NCBI RefSeq assembly: GCF_029051685.1
Contig: NZ_JAACFT010000032.1
Location: 1 to 64,000 of the forward strand
Origin: Bradyrhizobium sp. CSA207
GTDB lineage: Bacteria > Pseudomonadota > Alphaproteobacteria > Rhizobiales > Xanthobacteraceae
DNA: 64,000 nt
Reading direction: 5' to 3'
The translations under genes were made by a program, and so were the position numbers. Shown here in pieces: positions 18,938 to 27,438 of this stretch (positions are counted from its first letter, which is position 1; every line of letters begins with the position of its first letter). The notes beneath the pieces were generated by a model that had not been told where the DNA came from, made no database searches, and saw only the letters and a program-made list of their open reading frames with translations.

Positions 18938-19461
18938 CCATGCCGCTCCGTCAAGGCGCCCCGCAGGAAGTGACGCCGATCGATCGGGCTTGTCGCGGGC
19001 TCGCGGCGGCGAACCGCCTCCTCGCTGTCCGCCGGCAGCATCAATTCGGCAAGCGCGGCTTCGGCCGTCGCTCGCGCGGCATCCATGTCGGCGAATTGGA
19101 ACATCGGCGAGAACAGCGAGCAGCTCGCGATCCGGCCGATCCGGGCGACCTCGCTGAGGGTGAATTCGATATCGCGCGCGGGAAAACGCATTCGCACGGT
19201 CGCGCCCGAAGTGGCTGGCGTCACCGCGCCCGCCGGCATCGCCACGTTCATGAACCACGGCGTGACCATGGTGCCGACGATCGTGCCGTTGAAGGGACGG
19301 AAACCGACCGCCTCGACGCCGAGCGCATCGTTGTAGATGGGTAGATCGCGCATCGCGCGCTCGCCGATCTCCCGGTAGCCTGCGGTCAGAAGCTCGCCCC
19401 ACGCCGCGGCGTCGGCGTCGCCGGCAGGACCCGACGCACTCGCTGGCGCGCTGCCTGTCAT
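18934..19461 (-). CDS. hupJ: HupJ, HybE-type hydrogenase chaperone
   Basis: The protein has 175 residues. The core (RDLPIYNDALGVEAVGFRPF, VGTMVTPWFMNVAMP) matches the HybE/HupJ chaperone family, which helps assemble hydrogenase subunits. It has a low-complexity Ala/Ser start. It overlaps hupI before it and hupK after it by four bases each. Confidence 0.88.
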   Translation of the reverse strand: MTGSAPASASGPAGDADAAAWGELLTAGYREIGERAMRDLPIYNDALGVEAVGFRPFNGTIVGTMVTPWFMNVAMPAGAVTPATSGATVRMRFPARDIEFTLSEVARIGRIASCSLFSPMFQFADMDAARATAEAALAELMLPADSEEAVRRREPATSPIDRRHFLRGALTERHG

Positions 19462-19667
19462 GTTTCGATCGCCATGAACTTGGATTTTGGCGCGTCGCAA
19501 TTCGGGCAGTGCCACTCCTCCGGCAGCGCCGCGAACGGCGTGCCCGGCGCGATCTGCGCTACCTCATCGCCATCCGCCGGATCGTAGACGGTCCAGCAGA
19601 TGCCGCATTCCAGCCGCGTGACGTCGGCGACGTCCTGGCGCACGCCAAAATTCTCGAAGGCGCTCAT
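19458..19667 (-). CDS. hupI: HupI, rubredoxin
   Basis: The 69-residue protein has the classic rubredoxin iron site (LECGICWTVYDP and EEWHCPNCDAPKSKF) and the APGTPFAALP turn between. Rubredoxins of hup clusters are needed for active enzyme under oxygen, probably by donating electrons or protecting Fe-S cluster assembly. It is tightly packed between hupH and hupJ. Confidence 0.95.
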   Translation of the reverse strand: MSAFENFGVRQDVADVTRLECGICWTVYDPADGDEVAQIAPGTPFAALPEEWHCPNCDAPKSKFMAIET

Positions 19668-20527
19668 TTGAAGTAGGCCTCGATGATTTCCTGCAGCCGC
19701 TCGGCGGAATCCTCGAAATCCTCGTCCGCTGCCAGCGCAACCGTCGGCACGCCGCCGACTTCGAGCGTATCGAGAATGATAGTGTCCATGGCGTTGAAGA
19801 ACTGCACCGACCAGACATTGCGGATGCCGGTGGAGAGCACCCGGCAGGTGCCGTAGCCGCGCGACACCAGCTGAATCGGTCCGTTCCGGATCGTGTCCTG
19901 CAGGAAGCTCATGTCGACCGGGCTCATCGGCAGCAGCGTGAAATTGATGATCTGCGAGCGAATGCCGGGGCGCCAGGCCTGTGCCCGCTCGCGGATTTCG
20001 GCGAGCACCGGCAGCACGTTCATGGCGCCTTCCGGCACCTGCCCGATCTCGAAATCGGCGGATGTCAGGTCGGCAGCCGCACGCTTGACGATCTCGGGAA
20101 CCGCGCCGATCTCGAGATATTCGGAAGTGGCGTCAGTCTCGAGCCGCACACGCCAAATTCCCGCCAGCGCCGATTCCTGGATCTGCGCCAGCGATCCGTC
20201 CGGCAGCGCGACGACGCCGGCGACCTCGCCTTCGCCGAGCACGTCGGCCACCAGCTTGCTCTCGAGATCGTTGAGATTGGCCAGCCGAAACAGTCTTGTC
20301 GGCGCGTTCGCCTTTTGATCCGCGATGGCATCCGCGATCCTCGAGAGCAGCGCGACCGCGTTCGGGCAGCTCTTTGCAAGCTCCGCACTGTCGAGCGTTG
20401 CAAGCTTTGCGAGCGCGCCGGCCGCCGTCAGGCTGCCCTTCGCTGCATTGAGACTCTCGTCGCCGATCGGAAACACGTTGACTGGTTGCTCGGCGCCTTC
20501 GGGCGCATCCCAGAAGCCGGCCTTCAT
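19664..20527 (-). CDS. hupH: HupH, hydrogenase maturation protein (HyaF family)
   Basis: The protein is 287 residues, beginning MKAGFWDAPEGAEQPVN. The second half includes INFTLLPMSPVDMSFLQDTI and SRGYGTCRVLSTGIRNVWSV, typical of HupH/HyaF. The family acts in assembly of the small subunit or late maturation; the biochemical role is incompletely known. Start overlaps the hupG stop by four bases. Confidence 0.92.
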   Translation of the reverse strand: MKAGFWDAPEGAEQPVNVFPIGDESLNAAKGSLTAAGALAKLATLDSAELAKSCPNAVALLSRIADAIADQKANAPTRLFRLANLNDLESKLVADVLGEGEVAGVVALPDGSLAQIQESALAGIWRVRLETDATSEYLEIGAVPEIVKRAAADLTSADFEIGQVPEGAMNVLPVLAEIRERAQAWRPGIRSQIINFTLLPMSPVDMSFLQDTIRNGPIQLVSRGYGTCRVLSTGIRNVWSVQFFNAMDTIILDTLEVGGVPTVALAADEDFEDSAERLQEIIEAYFK

Positions 20528-20967
20528 AGCCCGACCTCTTGTGCGCGATGCTGGGGAACGATGGTGACGGCGACTGCGGCGCCTTGCCCGCGCGGCCGGT
20601 CGATCAGCTTGGTGATGCGGTCGGCATAGACCGACCAGTCCTGGATCTTGGCGATCAACCCCAGCGTCTTGCCGTTGGCGACGAAGATCAGCGTCGGCTG
20701 CACCCGCACCTCGAAGCGCTCGCCGAGCACACGCTCAGCGTCGCGTGCGATGATCGCACCGCGCAGCCGATTGCGGGCTGCGATAAGCTCGGGCAGCACC
20801 ACGGCGACATCGATTGCCTCCGGAAAGCGGTTGGGATCGCCCGCCGACAGCAGCACCGCGACCGCACCGGCCTCGTCCGCTCCGCCAAGAAAATGATCGA
20901 CCGTCGCAGCATCGACCTCGGGCAGACCACTCCGCGCCAGATCATGCTTTCCCACCTGGAATTCCAC
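20524..20967 (-). CDS. hupG: HupG, HyaE-family thioredoxin-fold chaperone
   Basis: Translation probably starts at the GTG at 20967: a good AGGAGAGG site lies just before it and the family-like sequence begins there (EFQVGKHDLARSGLPEVDAA). The product is about 147 residues with a thioredoxin-like fold but no CxxC. HyaE/HupG is proposed to bind the Tat-targeted small subunit and keep it unexported until mature. It is the first gene after a 274-bp gap, suggesting its own promoter. Confidence 0.88.
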   Translation of the reverse strand: MEFQVGKHDLARSGLPEVDAATVDHFLGGADEAGAVAVLLSAGDPNRFPEAIDVAVVLPELIAARNRLRGAIIARDAERVLGERFEVRVQPTLIFVANGKTLGLIAKIQDWSVYADRITKLIDRPRGQGAAVAVTIVPQHRAQEVGL

Positions 20968-21058
20968 GAACCTCTCCTGACAAGCTTGTGTTTTTGCCGA
21001 ACTAGAGGTTAGCAAGCCACGTGCCAGGATCGGTTATCACATGTCCGGATTTATCCGA

Positions 21059-21072
21059 TTGATCCAGATCAT
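21059..21072 (-). promoter_or_regulatory. FixK/FNR-like box before hupG
   Basis: TTGATCCAGATCAT matches the anaerobox/FixK consensus TTGAT-N4-ATCAA at nine of ten fixed bases. Its centre is about 98 bases from the hupG GTG, which suits an activator site for a promoter reading into hupGHIJK-hyp. The 20968-21241 gap has no gene. The assignment is from motif only. Confidence 0.45.
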
Positions 21073-21241
21073 GTATTTCTTGGCGCCGACTGTAAGCCAA
21101 GCTTCAATGGAAAGATACTTGCCATATCTGGTGAGAGCTGTCTTTGCAGGTAGAAATCGACCTTCCAGGCGCACAGCGGCCGCCGAGGCCGGCCGGTCAC
21201 TGATGTCGTCAACGCATCAAACGGGAGAAGCAGCGGCGATC

Positions 21242-21538
21242 CTAGTCGGACCGCAGGTGCTCGGGTAGTTGCGGCTCGCGGTCGATGAGGTCGGCGAAGA
21301 AGCGGTCGCAATCCTCGCCGTCGAGCGCCGCGCTGAGACCTTCGATCGCATTCGCGATCAGGCGTGCCTCGTCCTCGTCCAGCAGCCGGATCGCGGCGTC
21401 GATATAGACCAGCACCTTGGCGCCGACCGGAGGATTCGAGAGCAGCAGCACAGAGACGGGGCGCTGCTCGCCGCGATACGCGCACAGCGCCGAGATCCCG
21501 TCGGTCTCGACAATCGTCATGGGCAGGCCGAGGCACAT
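21242..21538 (-). CDS. hupF: HupF, HypC-type chaperone for HupL
   Basis: The 98-residue protein starts MCLGLPMTIVETDG; the Met-Cys start required by HypC-family proteins fixes the ATG at 21538 over an upstream TTG. The family binds the large-subunit precursor and, for HupF, protects HupL under oxygen. It has the longer C-terminal tail (HLRSD end) that separates HupF from HypC. It overlaps the end of hupD by 22 bases. Confidence 0.93.
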   Translation of the reverse strand: MCLGLPMTIVETDGISALCAYRGEQRPVSVLLLSNPPVGAKVLVYIDAAIRLLDEDEARLIANAIEGLSAALDGEDCDRFFADLIDREPQLPEHLRSD

Positions 21539-22146
21539 GGGCAAATCTCCGGCAGTGTGGCCGATCGGGCCGGCCGCGTCTCGTAATGGAGATGATCGAT
21601 GTCATTGGCGAGCAGCCGCTCGATATCTGCCAATGGCTCGGCGCGCTGGCTCACCGTGAGGCCCCATTCGGCCAGGATGGCGCAAGCGAGATTGATCGCC
21701 GGCGCGATCTGGTCGCGCACCGGCGGCGTCAGCGGCCCGCCCCAGTCTTCGAGATCGAGCGGCTGGCAGCCGATCAGCACCAGATGTTTCGGGCAACGGC
21801 CGAGCAGGTCGGCCGCGCTGATGACTTCCTGGAAGCCGGTCTGGTGCAGGCTCATCTTCTTGGCGCCGGTGAAACGCGGCACCTCGTCGTCACGCACAAG
21901 CTTCAACTGGCCGGGCTCGAGGCCATAGTCGATCGCGTCGAACACGATCAGGCGGTCCGCCTCTTCCAGATAGTTGACGAGATAGAGCCCCTGCGTGCCG
22001 CCATCGAGGATGGTGACGTTGTCGGGCACGGCGTAGCGGCGGTGAAACTCCTCCACCGCGCGCACGCCAAACCCTTCGTCGGCCCACAGGATATTGCCGA
22101 TGCCGAGCACCAGGATGCGATCGTCTTGCGAGAATGTCGGCTTCAC
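21517..22146 (-). CDS. hupD: HupD, HupL-processing endopeptidase
   Basis: The protein is about 209 residues from a GTG at 22146. It has ILVLGIGNILWADEGFGVRA with the nickel-sensing Glu, VFDAIDYGLEPGQ and KMSLHQTGFQEV with the metal-binding His. This aspartic-type family (HyaD/HybD) cuts the HupL C-terminal tail after nickel insertion. The C-terminal ~20 residues (end ICPCASACP) overlap the hupF start and look longer than usual. Confidence 0.92.
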   Translation of the reverse strand: MKPTFSQDDRILVLGIGNILWADEGFGVRAVEEFHRRYAVPDNVTILDGGTQGLYLVNYLEEADRLIVFDAIDYGLEPGQLKLVRDDEVPRFTGAKKMSLHQTGFQEVISAADLLGRCPKHLVLIGCQPLDLEDWGGPLTPPVRDQIAPAINLACAILAEWGLTVSQRAEPLADIERLLANDIDHLHYETRPARSATLPEICPCASACP

Positions 22147-22160
22147 TTGGCGTTCCCGTC

Positions 22161-22904
22161 TCAGTCGCGGAATTGCCGTTCGCCCGAGATCATCGAGGAG
22201 ATGATGCTCTGGCGCGACATGATGTCTTCGCGGATCGCGGCGTAGATGTGCACCATCACGAACACGACCAGCGCCCACATCCCGAGATGATGCCAGGTGT
22301 GGACGTCCTGGCTGTTCGGCCAGATCGCAAACACCCAGCCGAACAGCTTGTGCTGCCAGCTGTCGATGCCCTGACCTTCCGAATATAGTGCAAAGCCGGT
22401 GACGATCATGAAGGCCACGAACAGCGTGAAGCCCGTGACCATCGCGGTCTGCGCCAGCGGATTGTGGCCGACATGCATCTTCGGCTCGCGCTCCAGGAAC
22501 GCGTACCAGCGGATTTCGTGCAGCACTTCGTTCCAGAACTGCTTGCGGTGAACCGGGATGTAGAAGATCTGCCGAGAGTGGTGGTTGCCGACGAAAGCCC
22601 ACAGGATGCGCGTGAGGAAGAATACCGCAAGCACCTGCCCCGCGGCGAAATGGGCGAAGCGGATGTAGCCCATCACGAAATTGTCGGACGCCTCGCCCGC
22701 GACCGTCGGCAACGGCGTTCCGATCAGATAGCCGGTCACCATAAGCACGATAATCGAGAACGCGTTCACCCAGTGACAGATCCGTACCGGCGCTTCGTAG
22801 ACATAGACGCTGGGACGACCCACCGCACGTTCTCCGGAAGCATCGGCTGCGATCGCCGCGAGGTCGGGCCTGGCGTCCGAGGCAGGAGCAACTGCATCCA
22901 TCAT
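22161..22904 (-). CDS. hupC: HupC, cytochrome b subunit of uptake hydrogenase
   Basis: The 247-residue membrane protein has about four transmembrane helices, for example WVNAFSIIVLMVTGYLIG, VLAVFFLTRILWAFVG, MVTGFTLFVAFMIVTGFALY and MWALVVFVMVHIYA. Haem-ligand histidines are visible in VRICHWVN, RFAHFAAG, HTWHHLG and MVHIYAA. It anchors HupSL to the cytoplasmic membrane and passes electrons from H2 to quinone. It lies nine bases after hupL. Confidence 0.95.
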   Translation of the reverse strand: MMDAVAPASDARPDLAAIAADASGERAVGRPSVYVYEAPVRICHWVNAFSIIVLMVTGYLIGTPLPTVAGEASDNFVMGYIRFAHFAAGQVLAVFFLTRILWAFVGNHHSRQIFYIPVHRKQFWNEVLHEIRWYAFLEREPKMHVGHNPLAQTAMVTGFTLFVAFMIVTGFALYSEGQGIDSWQHKLFGWVFAIWPNSQDVHTWHHLGMWALVVFVMVHIYAAIREDIMSRQSIISSMISGERQFRD

Positions 22905-22913
22905 GATCCTCTC

Positions 22914-24704
22914 CTACCTGACCTTGACCTTGGCGAGCTCCTGGCCGTCCGGGCTCATGACGTGCGTCGAACAGGCCAGGCACGGATCGAAGGAATGGAT
23001 GGTGCGCAGGATCTCCAGCGGCTGCTCGGGATTGACCATCGGTGTGTTCATCAGCGACGCCTCGAAGGCGCCAATATTTCCCTTGGGGTCGCGCGGCGAG
23101 CCGTTCCAGGTCGTCGGCACCACGCACTGGTAGTTGTCGATCTTGGTGTCCTTGATCTTGACCCAGTGCGCGAGCGCGCCGCGCGGCGCCTCGGTGAAGC
23201 CGACTCCCTTGGCCTCCTTCGGCCAGCTCTCCGGCTTCCACTTGTCGACATTGGCGGTCGAGCTGTCGCCGGCCTTGATGTTGGCGACGAGCTTGTCCTG
23301 GAAGTAGCGCATCTGGCGTCCGGCCCAGACGGATTCGAGCGCACGCGCCGCCGTGCGGCCGAGCGTCGAGAACAGCGCCGACATCGGCAGGTTCAGATCC
23401 CGAAGGAACTTGTCGACGGGATCCTTGAACTCCGCCTTGTTCTGCGCGTAGCCGACGACCCAGCGCGCCAGCGGGCCGACCTCCATGGCGTGACCGCGCC
23501 AGCGCGGCGCCTTGATCCAGGAGTACTTGCCGCCTTCGTCGAGCTGCTCGATCGCCGTCTTGGTGCCCTTCGCGTTGGGTCCCAGCACGTAATTCGGCTC
23601 GGTGACGCCGTCCCAGGGATGAAGTCCCTTGGTCTCGTCGGGATATTTGTACCAGGAGTGCACCACGAACTCCTGGATCTCGTCGGGATTGGCGTGGTCG
23701 ACCGGAAGCACCTCGGACAGGTTGCCGTTGATAATGGCGCCGCGCGGCAGCTTCAGGCTCTTGGCGGAATAGTCGTTGGCATGTTCTGGCACATCGCCAT
23801 ACGAGAGCACGCTCTGGCTCGAAAGGCCGCCGCCATAGAGCCAATCCTTGTAGAATGAGCCGATCGCCGCCACGTCGGGCAGATAGACCATTTCGTTGAA
23901 CTCGATCAGACGGTCGATGATCGAGGAGATCAGGTTCAGCCGTTCCATGTTGATGGCGCCGACAGCGCCGGTGCCGTCGACATTGATCGGACAGGGCACG
24001 CCGCCGACGAGCCAGTTAGGATGCGGGTTCTTGCCGCCGAAGATGGTGTGAATCTTGACGATCTCCTTCTGGAAATCGAGCGCCTCCAGATAATGCGCCA
24101 CGGCCATCAGATTGGCTTCGGGCGGCAGCCTGTAGGCCTTGCTGCCCCAATAGCCATTCTTGAACGGACCGAGCTGTCCGGACTCGACGAACTTCTTCAG
24201 CCGGGTCTGCAGATCCTTGAAGTAGCCGGGCGACGACAGCGGCCAGCTCGAGATCGACTGCCCTAGCGTCGAGGTCGCCCGCGGATCGGCCGAGAGCGCG
24301 GAAACGACGTCGACCCAGTCCAGCGCGTGAAGGTGATAGAAATGGACGACGTGGTCGTGCACCTGCAGGGCAAGCTGCATCAGGTTGCGGATCGAATTGG
24401 CGTTCTCCGGGATGGTGATCCCGAGCGCGTTCTCGACCGCGCGCACCGAGGTCAGCGCGTGCGTGCCGGTGCAGACGCCGCAGATCCGTTCGGTGAACGC
24501 CCAGGCGTCGCGCGGATCGCGGTTCTTCAGGATCACCTCGATGCCGCGCCACATCGTGCCAGTGGAGACCGCGTTGCGGATGACGTTGTCGGCGTCGACA
24601 TTGACCTCGACCCGCATGTGACCTTCGATACGTGTCACGGGGTCCACGAGGATGCGCTTGCCGGAATTGTCGAGATTGAAGCCGTTGGGAGTCTGGATAA
24701 CCAT
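22914..24704 (-). CDS. hupL: HupL, NiFe uptake hydrogenase large subunit
   Basis: The 596-residue catalytic subunit oxidises H2 at a NiFe(CN)2CO site. Nickel ligands lie in RICGVCTGTHALTS near residue 75 and DPCLACSTHV near the end. The DPCxxCxxH motif is followed by a 14-residue tail (MSPDGQELAKVKVR after the Val) that HupD removes. RVEGHMRVEVN near the start is also typical. It follows hupS by 29 bases. Confidence 0.97.
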   Translation of the reverse strand: MVIQTPNGFNLDNSGKRILVDPVTRIEGHMRVEVNVDADNVIRNAVSTGTMWRGIEVILKNRDPRDAWAFTERICGVCTGTHALTSVRAVENALGITIPENANSIRNLMQLALQVHDHVVHFYHLHALDWVDVVSALSADPRATSTLGQSISSWPLSSPGYFKDLQTRLKKFVESGQLGPFKNGYWGSKAYRLPPEANLMAVAHYLEALDFQKEIVKIHTIFGGKNPHPNWLVGGVPCPINVDGTGAVGAINMERLNLISSIIDRLIEFNEMVYLPDVAAIGSFYKDWLYGGGLSSQSVLSYGDVPEHANDYSAKSLKLPRGAIINGNLSEVLPVDHANPDEIQEFVVHSWYKYPDETKGLHPWDGVTEPNYVLGPNAKGTKTAIEQLDEGGKYSWIKAPRWRGHAMEVGPLARWVVGYAQNKAEFKDPVDKFLRDLNLPMSALFSTLGRTAARALESVWAGRQMRYFQDKLVANIKAGDSSTANVDKWKPESWPKEAKGVGFTEAPRGALAHWVKIKDTKIDNYQCVVPTTWNGSPRDPKGNIGAFEASLMNTPMVNPEQPLEILRTIHSFDPCLACSTHVMSPDGQELAKVKVR

Positions 24705-24733
24705 GATTGTCCTGCCCTGCTGTGTCTTTTCGA

Positions 24734-25825
24734 TCAGCTATTGTGGTCGGCGTCTTCGCGCTTGGTCGCGAGCCGCTTGACAGCGGTCACAGCCGCATGC
24801 GCAGCCACCGCGGCGCCGACGGCGCCGGCCGCCACCATGCCGATCTGATCGGCGTTCTTCTCGATGCCGAACTGCTTAATATTGGTGAGACGGTCGTAGA
24901 ACGAGCCCTTGTCCCAGAAGCCGTCCTCCGAGCAGCCGATGCAGCCGTGACCCGACTGGATCGGGAAGGACACGCCGCCGTTCCAGCGCACGGTCGAGCA
25001 GGCGTTGTAGGTGGTCGGCCCCTTGCAGCCCATCTTGTAGAGGCAATAGCCCTTGCGCGCGGCCTCGTCGTCCCACTCCTCGACGAACTGCCCCGCGTCG
25101 AAATGCGGGCGCCGGTAGCACTTGTCATGAATGCGCTGCGAGTAGAACATCTTTGGTCGGCCCTGGCGATCGAGCTCGGGCAGCTTGCCGAAGGTGATGA
25201 TGAAGGTGACGACGCCGGTCATCACCTCGGCGATCGGGGGGCATCCCGGCACCTTGATGATGGGCTTGTTGGTGATCACCTTGTCGATCGGAGTTGCCTG
25301 TGTCGGATTGGGCTTTGCCGCCTGCACGCAGCCCCAGGAGGCGCAGGCGCCCCAGGCGATGATTGCCATCGCGTCCTCGGCCATCATCTTCAGCTTCTCG
25401 ACGAACGGCTTGCCGCCGTCGATGCAGAACATCCCGCCTTCGTTCAGCGGCGGATTGCCTTCCACCGCGAGGATATACTGGCCTTTGTGCTTGGCGCGGG
25501 TCTCCTCGAGGATGGCTTCGGCCTGGTGGCCCGCAGCCGCCATGATGGTGTCGTCGTAGTCGAGCGAGATCATCGACAGCACCGCATCCTTGACCAGCGG
25601 ATGCGCGGAGCGGATGAAGCTCTCCGAACAGCAGGTGCATTCGAGGCCGTGCATCCAGATCACGGGCACGCGCGGCTTAGTCTCGAGCGCGTTCGCGATG
25701 CGGCTCGCCGCCAGCGGTCCGAGGCCGAGGCTCGTCGCCGTCAGGCTGCAGAATTTATGAAAGCTCCGACGCGTGATGCCTTGCCGCCTGATCACGCTGT
25801 AAAACGTTTCCGTCGCCGCGCCCAT
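24734..25825 (-). CDS. hupS: HupS, uptake hydrogenase small subunit
   Basis: The 363-residue Fe-S subunit has a Tat export signal (ITRRSFHKFCSLTATSLGLG) and the proximal cluster motif HGLECTCCSESFIR. Cysteines for the medial and distal clusters follow further on (GCPPIAEV, KGYCLYKMGCKGP, GHGCIGCSEDGFWDKG), and a C-terminal hydrophobic anchor (MVAAGAVGAAVAAHAAV) holds it to the membrane. It relays electrons from HupL to HupC. A sigma-54-type promoter lies about 46 bases upstream. Confidence 0.97.
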   Translation of the reverse strand: MGAATETFYSVIRRQGITRRSFHKFCSLTATSLGLGPLAASRIANALETKPRVPVIWMHGLECTCCSESFIRSAHPLVKDAVLSMISLDYDDTIMAAAGHQAEAILEETRAKHKGQYILAVEGNPPLNEGGMFCIDGGKPFVEKLKMMAEDAMAIIAWGACASWGCVQAAKPNPTQATPIDKVITNKPIIKVPGCPPIAEVMTGVVTFIITFGKLPELDRQGRPKMFYSQRIHDKCYRRPHFDAGQFVEEWDDEAARKGYCLYKMGCKGPTTYNACSTVRWNGGVSFPIQSGHGCIGCSEDGFWDKGSFYDRLTNIKQFGIEKNADQIGMVAAGAVGAAVAAHAAVTAVKRLATKREDADHNS

Positions 25826-25870
25826 GAATCCTCCCGCCTTCGGCTTTAACTTTTCGATGACGCAAAGGGT

Positions 25871-25886
25871 AGCAAGAAGCAGGCCA
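25871..25886 (-). promoter_or_regulatory. -24/-12 (sigma-54) promoter of hupSL
   Basis: Read on the minus strand, TGGCCTGCTTCTTGCT matches TGGCAC-N5-TTGCA/T with the diagnostic GG and GC ten bases apart. It is 46 bases from the hupS ATG. Such promoters need an AAA+ activator; in this family HoxA or NifA. I found no clean TGT-N10-ACA NifA site in the 190 bases upstream. Confidence 0.7.
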
Positions 25887-26023
25887 ACAGCCTGGAGAGA
25901 TTCAAAAGTGGAGAGATTCCATAACGTTGCGAATTTGAACCACTTTCATGAACGGTACGCGAGGACGCTGCCAACACGAGAAGCGGAAACAATTCGATTT
26001 GCAGCCGGCAACGAAGTTTCCGG

Positions 26024-27438
26024 TCAATGCGCGGTGCACACCATGCAGGGATCGAACGAGCGCACGATGTGCTGGATCGCAACCGCACGCGGGCCGGGGT
26101 CGCCGACATCAGTGCCGACCAGCGCCTGCTCCAGCGGGCCGCCGACGTCGAAGGAATCGCGCGGCGAGAAATTCCAGGTGGTCGGCGCGATGATCTGGTA
26201 GCGCTCGATCGCGCACCGCCATCCAGTGCCCGAGACTGCCGCGGGCGGCCCCGACATAGCTTCCGTCGGGGAGCTCGCGCGATTTGTCGCAGAACGACTC
26301 CGACAGCCGCAGCGCGCGCGTCCACTGCTCCATGGCAAGCGCGATGCGCGCGGTCTCGATCAGCCGTGCGATCACGCGGCTGCGCATGTTGGTGCCGTCC
26401 CGCGCGACCAGATCCATGATCAGTGCCTGGCCCGCCACCGTCTGGCGCGCGATCGCACCGACCTCGATCGGCTGGCCCGACAGCCGCGGCGCCTTGCACC
26501 AGCTATAGGCCGCCGGCTTGTCGGGATCTGGGACTGTGCTGCTATGGGCGGGATCCGCAAAGGAATCCCGCATCCAGGCATGCGAGACGTCCTCGGTGAT
26601 CTGCGTCAGCGGCAGCGGTTCGACGATTGCGCACTGGCTGAACAGGCCGCGCGGAAACAACTCGCCGTCGACACCATGATAGGCGCCGTAGCTCATCATC
26701 AGCCCCGTGCCCCGACCGAGCCTGGTCAATGCCAGACTGTCCGCAAGCCGCAGGAAATGCGCGAAGTCGCCGCCGCGGCCATCGCGCCAGCCGTCCAGCT
26801 CGTCGGCGGTTGCGATCGCCAGCACGTTCTCCAGCGAATCCGCGAAGACGATACGCTCGAGGAAACCTCGAAACGCCGTCGTGATCGACAAGAGCCGGAT
26901 CCGCTCGCCGAGATCGATGGCGCGCGTAGTGCCGCCGGGCTGGAACGCCAGGCTGTGGGGCCATTTTCCGGCAATGATCCCATGGTCTCGAGCAGCCGCG
27001 CCCGCGCCGGCAAGGCACCGCGCTGCCGCGGGTGGCGGCAAAGCGCTCGCGCGCCTCCTCGTGCCAGCCATGGGCGGCATAGGCCTCGCGGGCAAAGTCC
27101 GGCATAAAGAAGATGCAGAAATGGGTCAGATGGTCGGCCGCGTTCTCCGCGGCATGGGCGATGTTGGTGGCGAGCAACCCGTTGGGCGCCGCCTCGATCG
27201 ACATGGCGGCGCGCAGGGCGGCCGCAGCCGCGACCGATTGCGAGACCGAACAGATGCCGCAGATCCGCGGTGCCAGCGCCAGCGCATCGAGCGGCGGCCG
27301 ACCTTTCAGGATCTGCTCGAAACCTCGCTAGAGCGGCGCCGTCACCTCGGCGCGCATGACGCGGCCACTCTCGACATCGAGGCGGACTTCGAGATCGCCC
27401 TCGACGCGGTTGAACGGGCCGATCGTGATCCGCGTCAT
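26024..27438 (-). pseudogene. hupV: hupV, regulatory hydrogenase large subunit, multiply broken
   Basis: From the ATG at 27438 (overlapping the hupU stop) the frame reads MTRITIGPFNRVEGDLEV to VTAPL, then an in-frame TAG where the family has an aromatic residue before RGFEQILKGR. Further on APRICGICSVSQS keeps the first nickel motif. Frameshifts follow near 27020 and 26980 (before GKWPHSLAFQPGG) and near 26212 (before IERYQIIAPTTWNFSPR). It ends SFDPCMVCTAH with no tail, the mark of sensor hydrogenases that are not processed. HupUV senses H2 and controls HoxA through a kinase. Confidence 0.92.

Noticed and set aside
21517..23844. Single 775-residue protein spanning hupD and part of hupL
   Set aside because: Only the last ~209 codons are a real gene (HupD); the rest is an out-of-phase reading of hupC and hupL.
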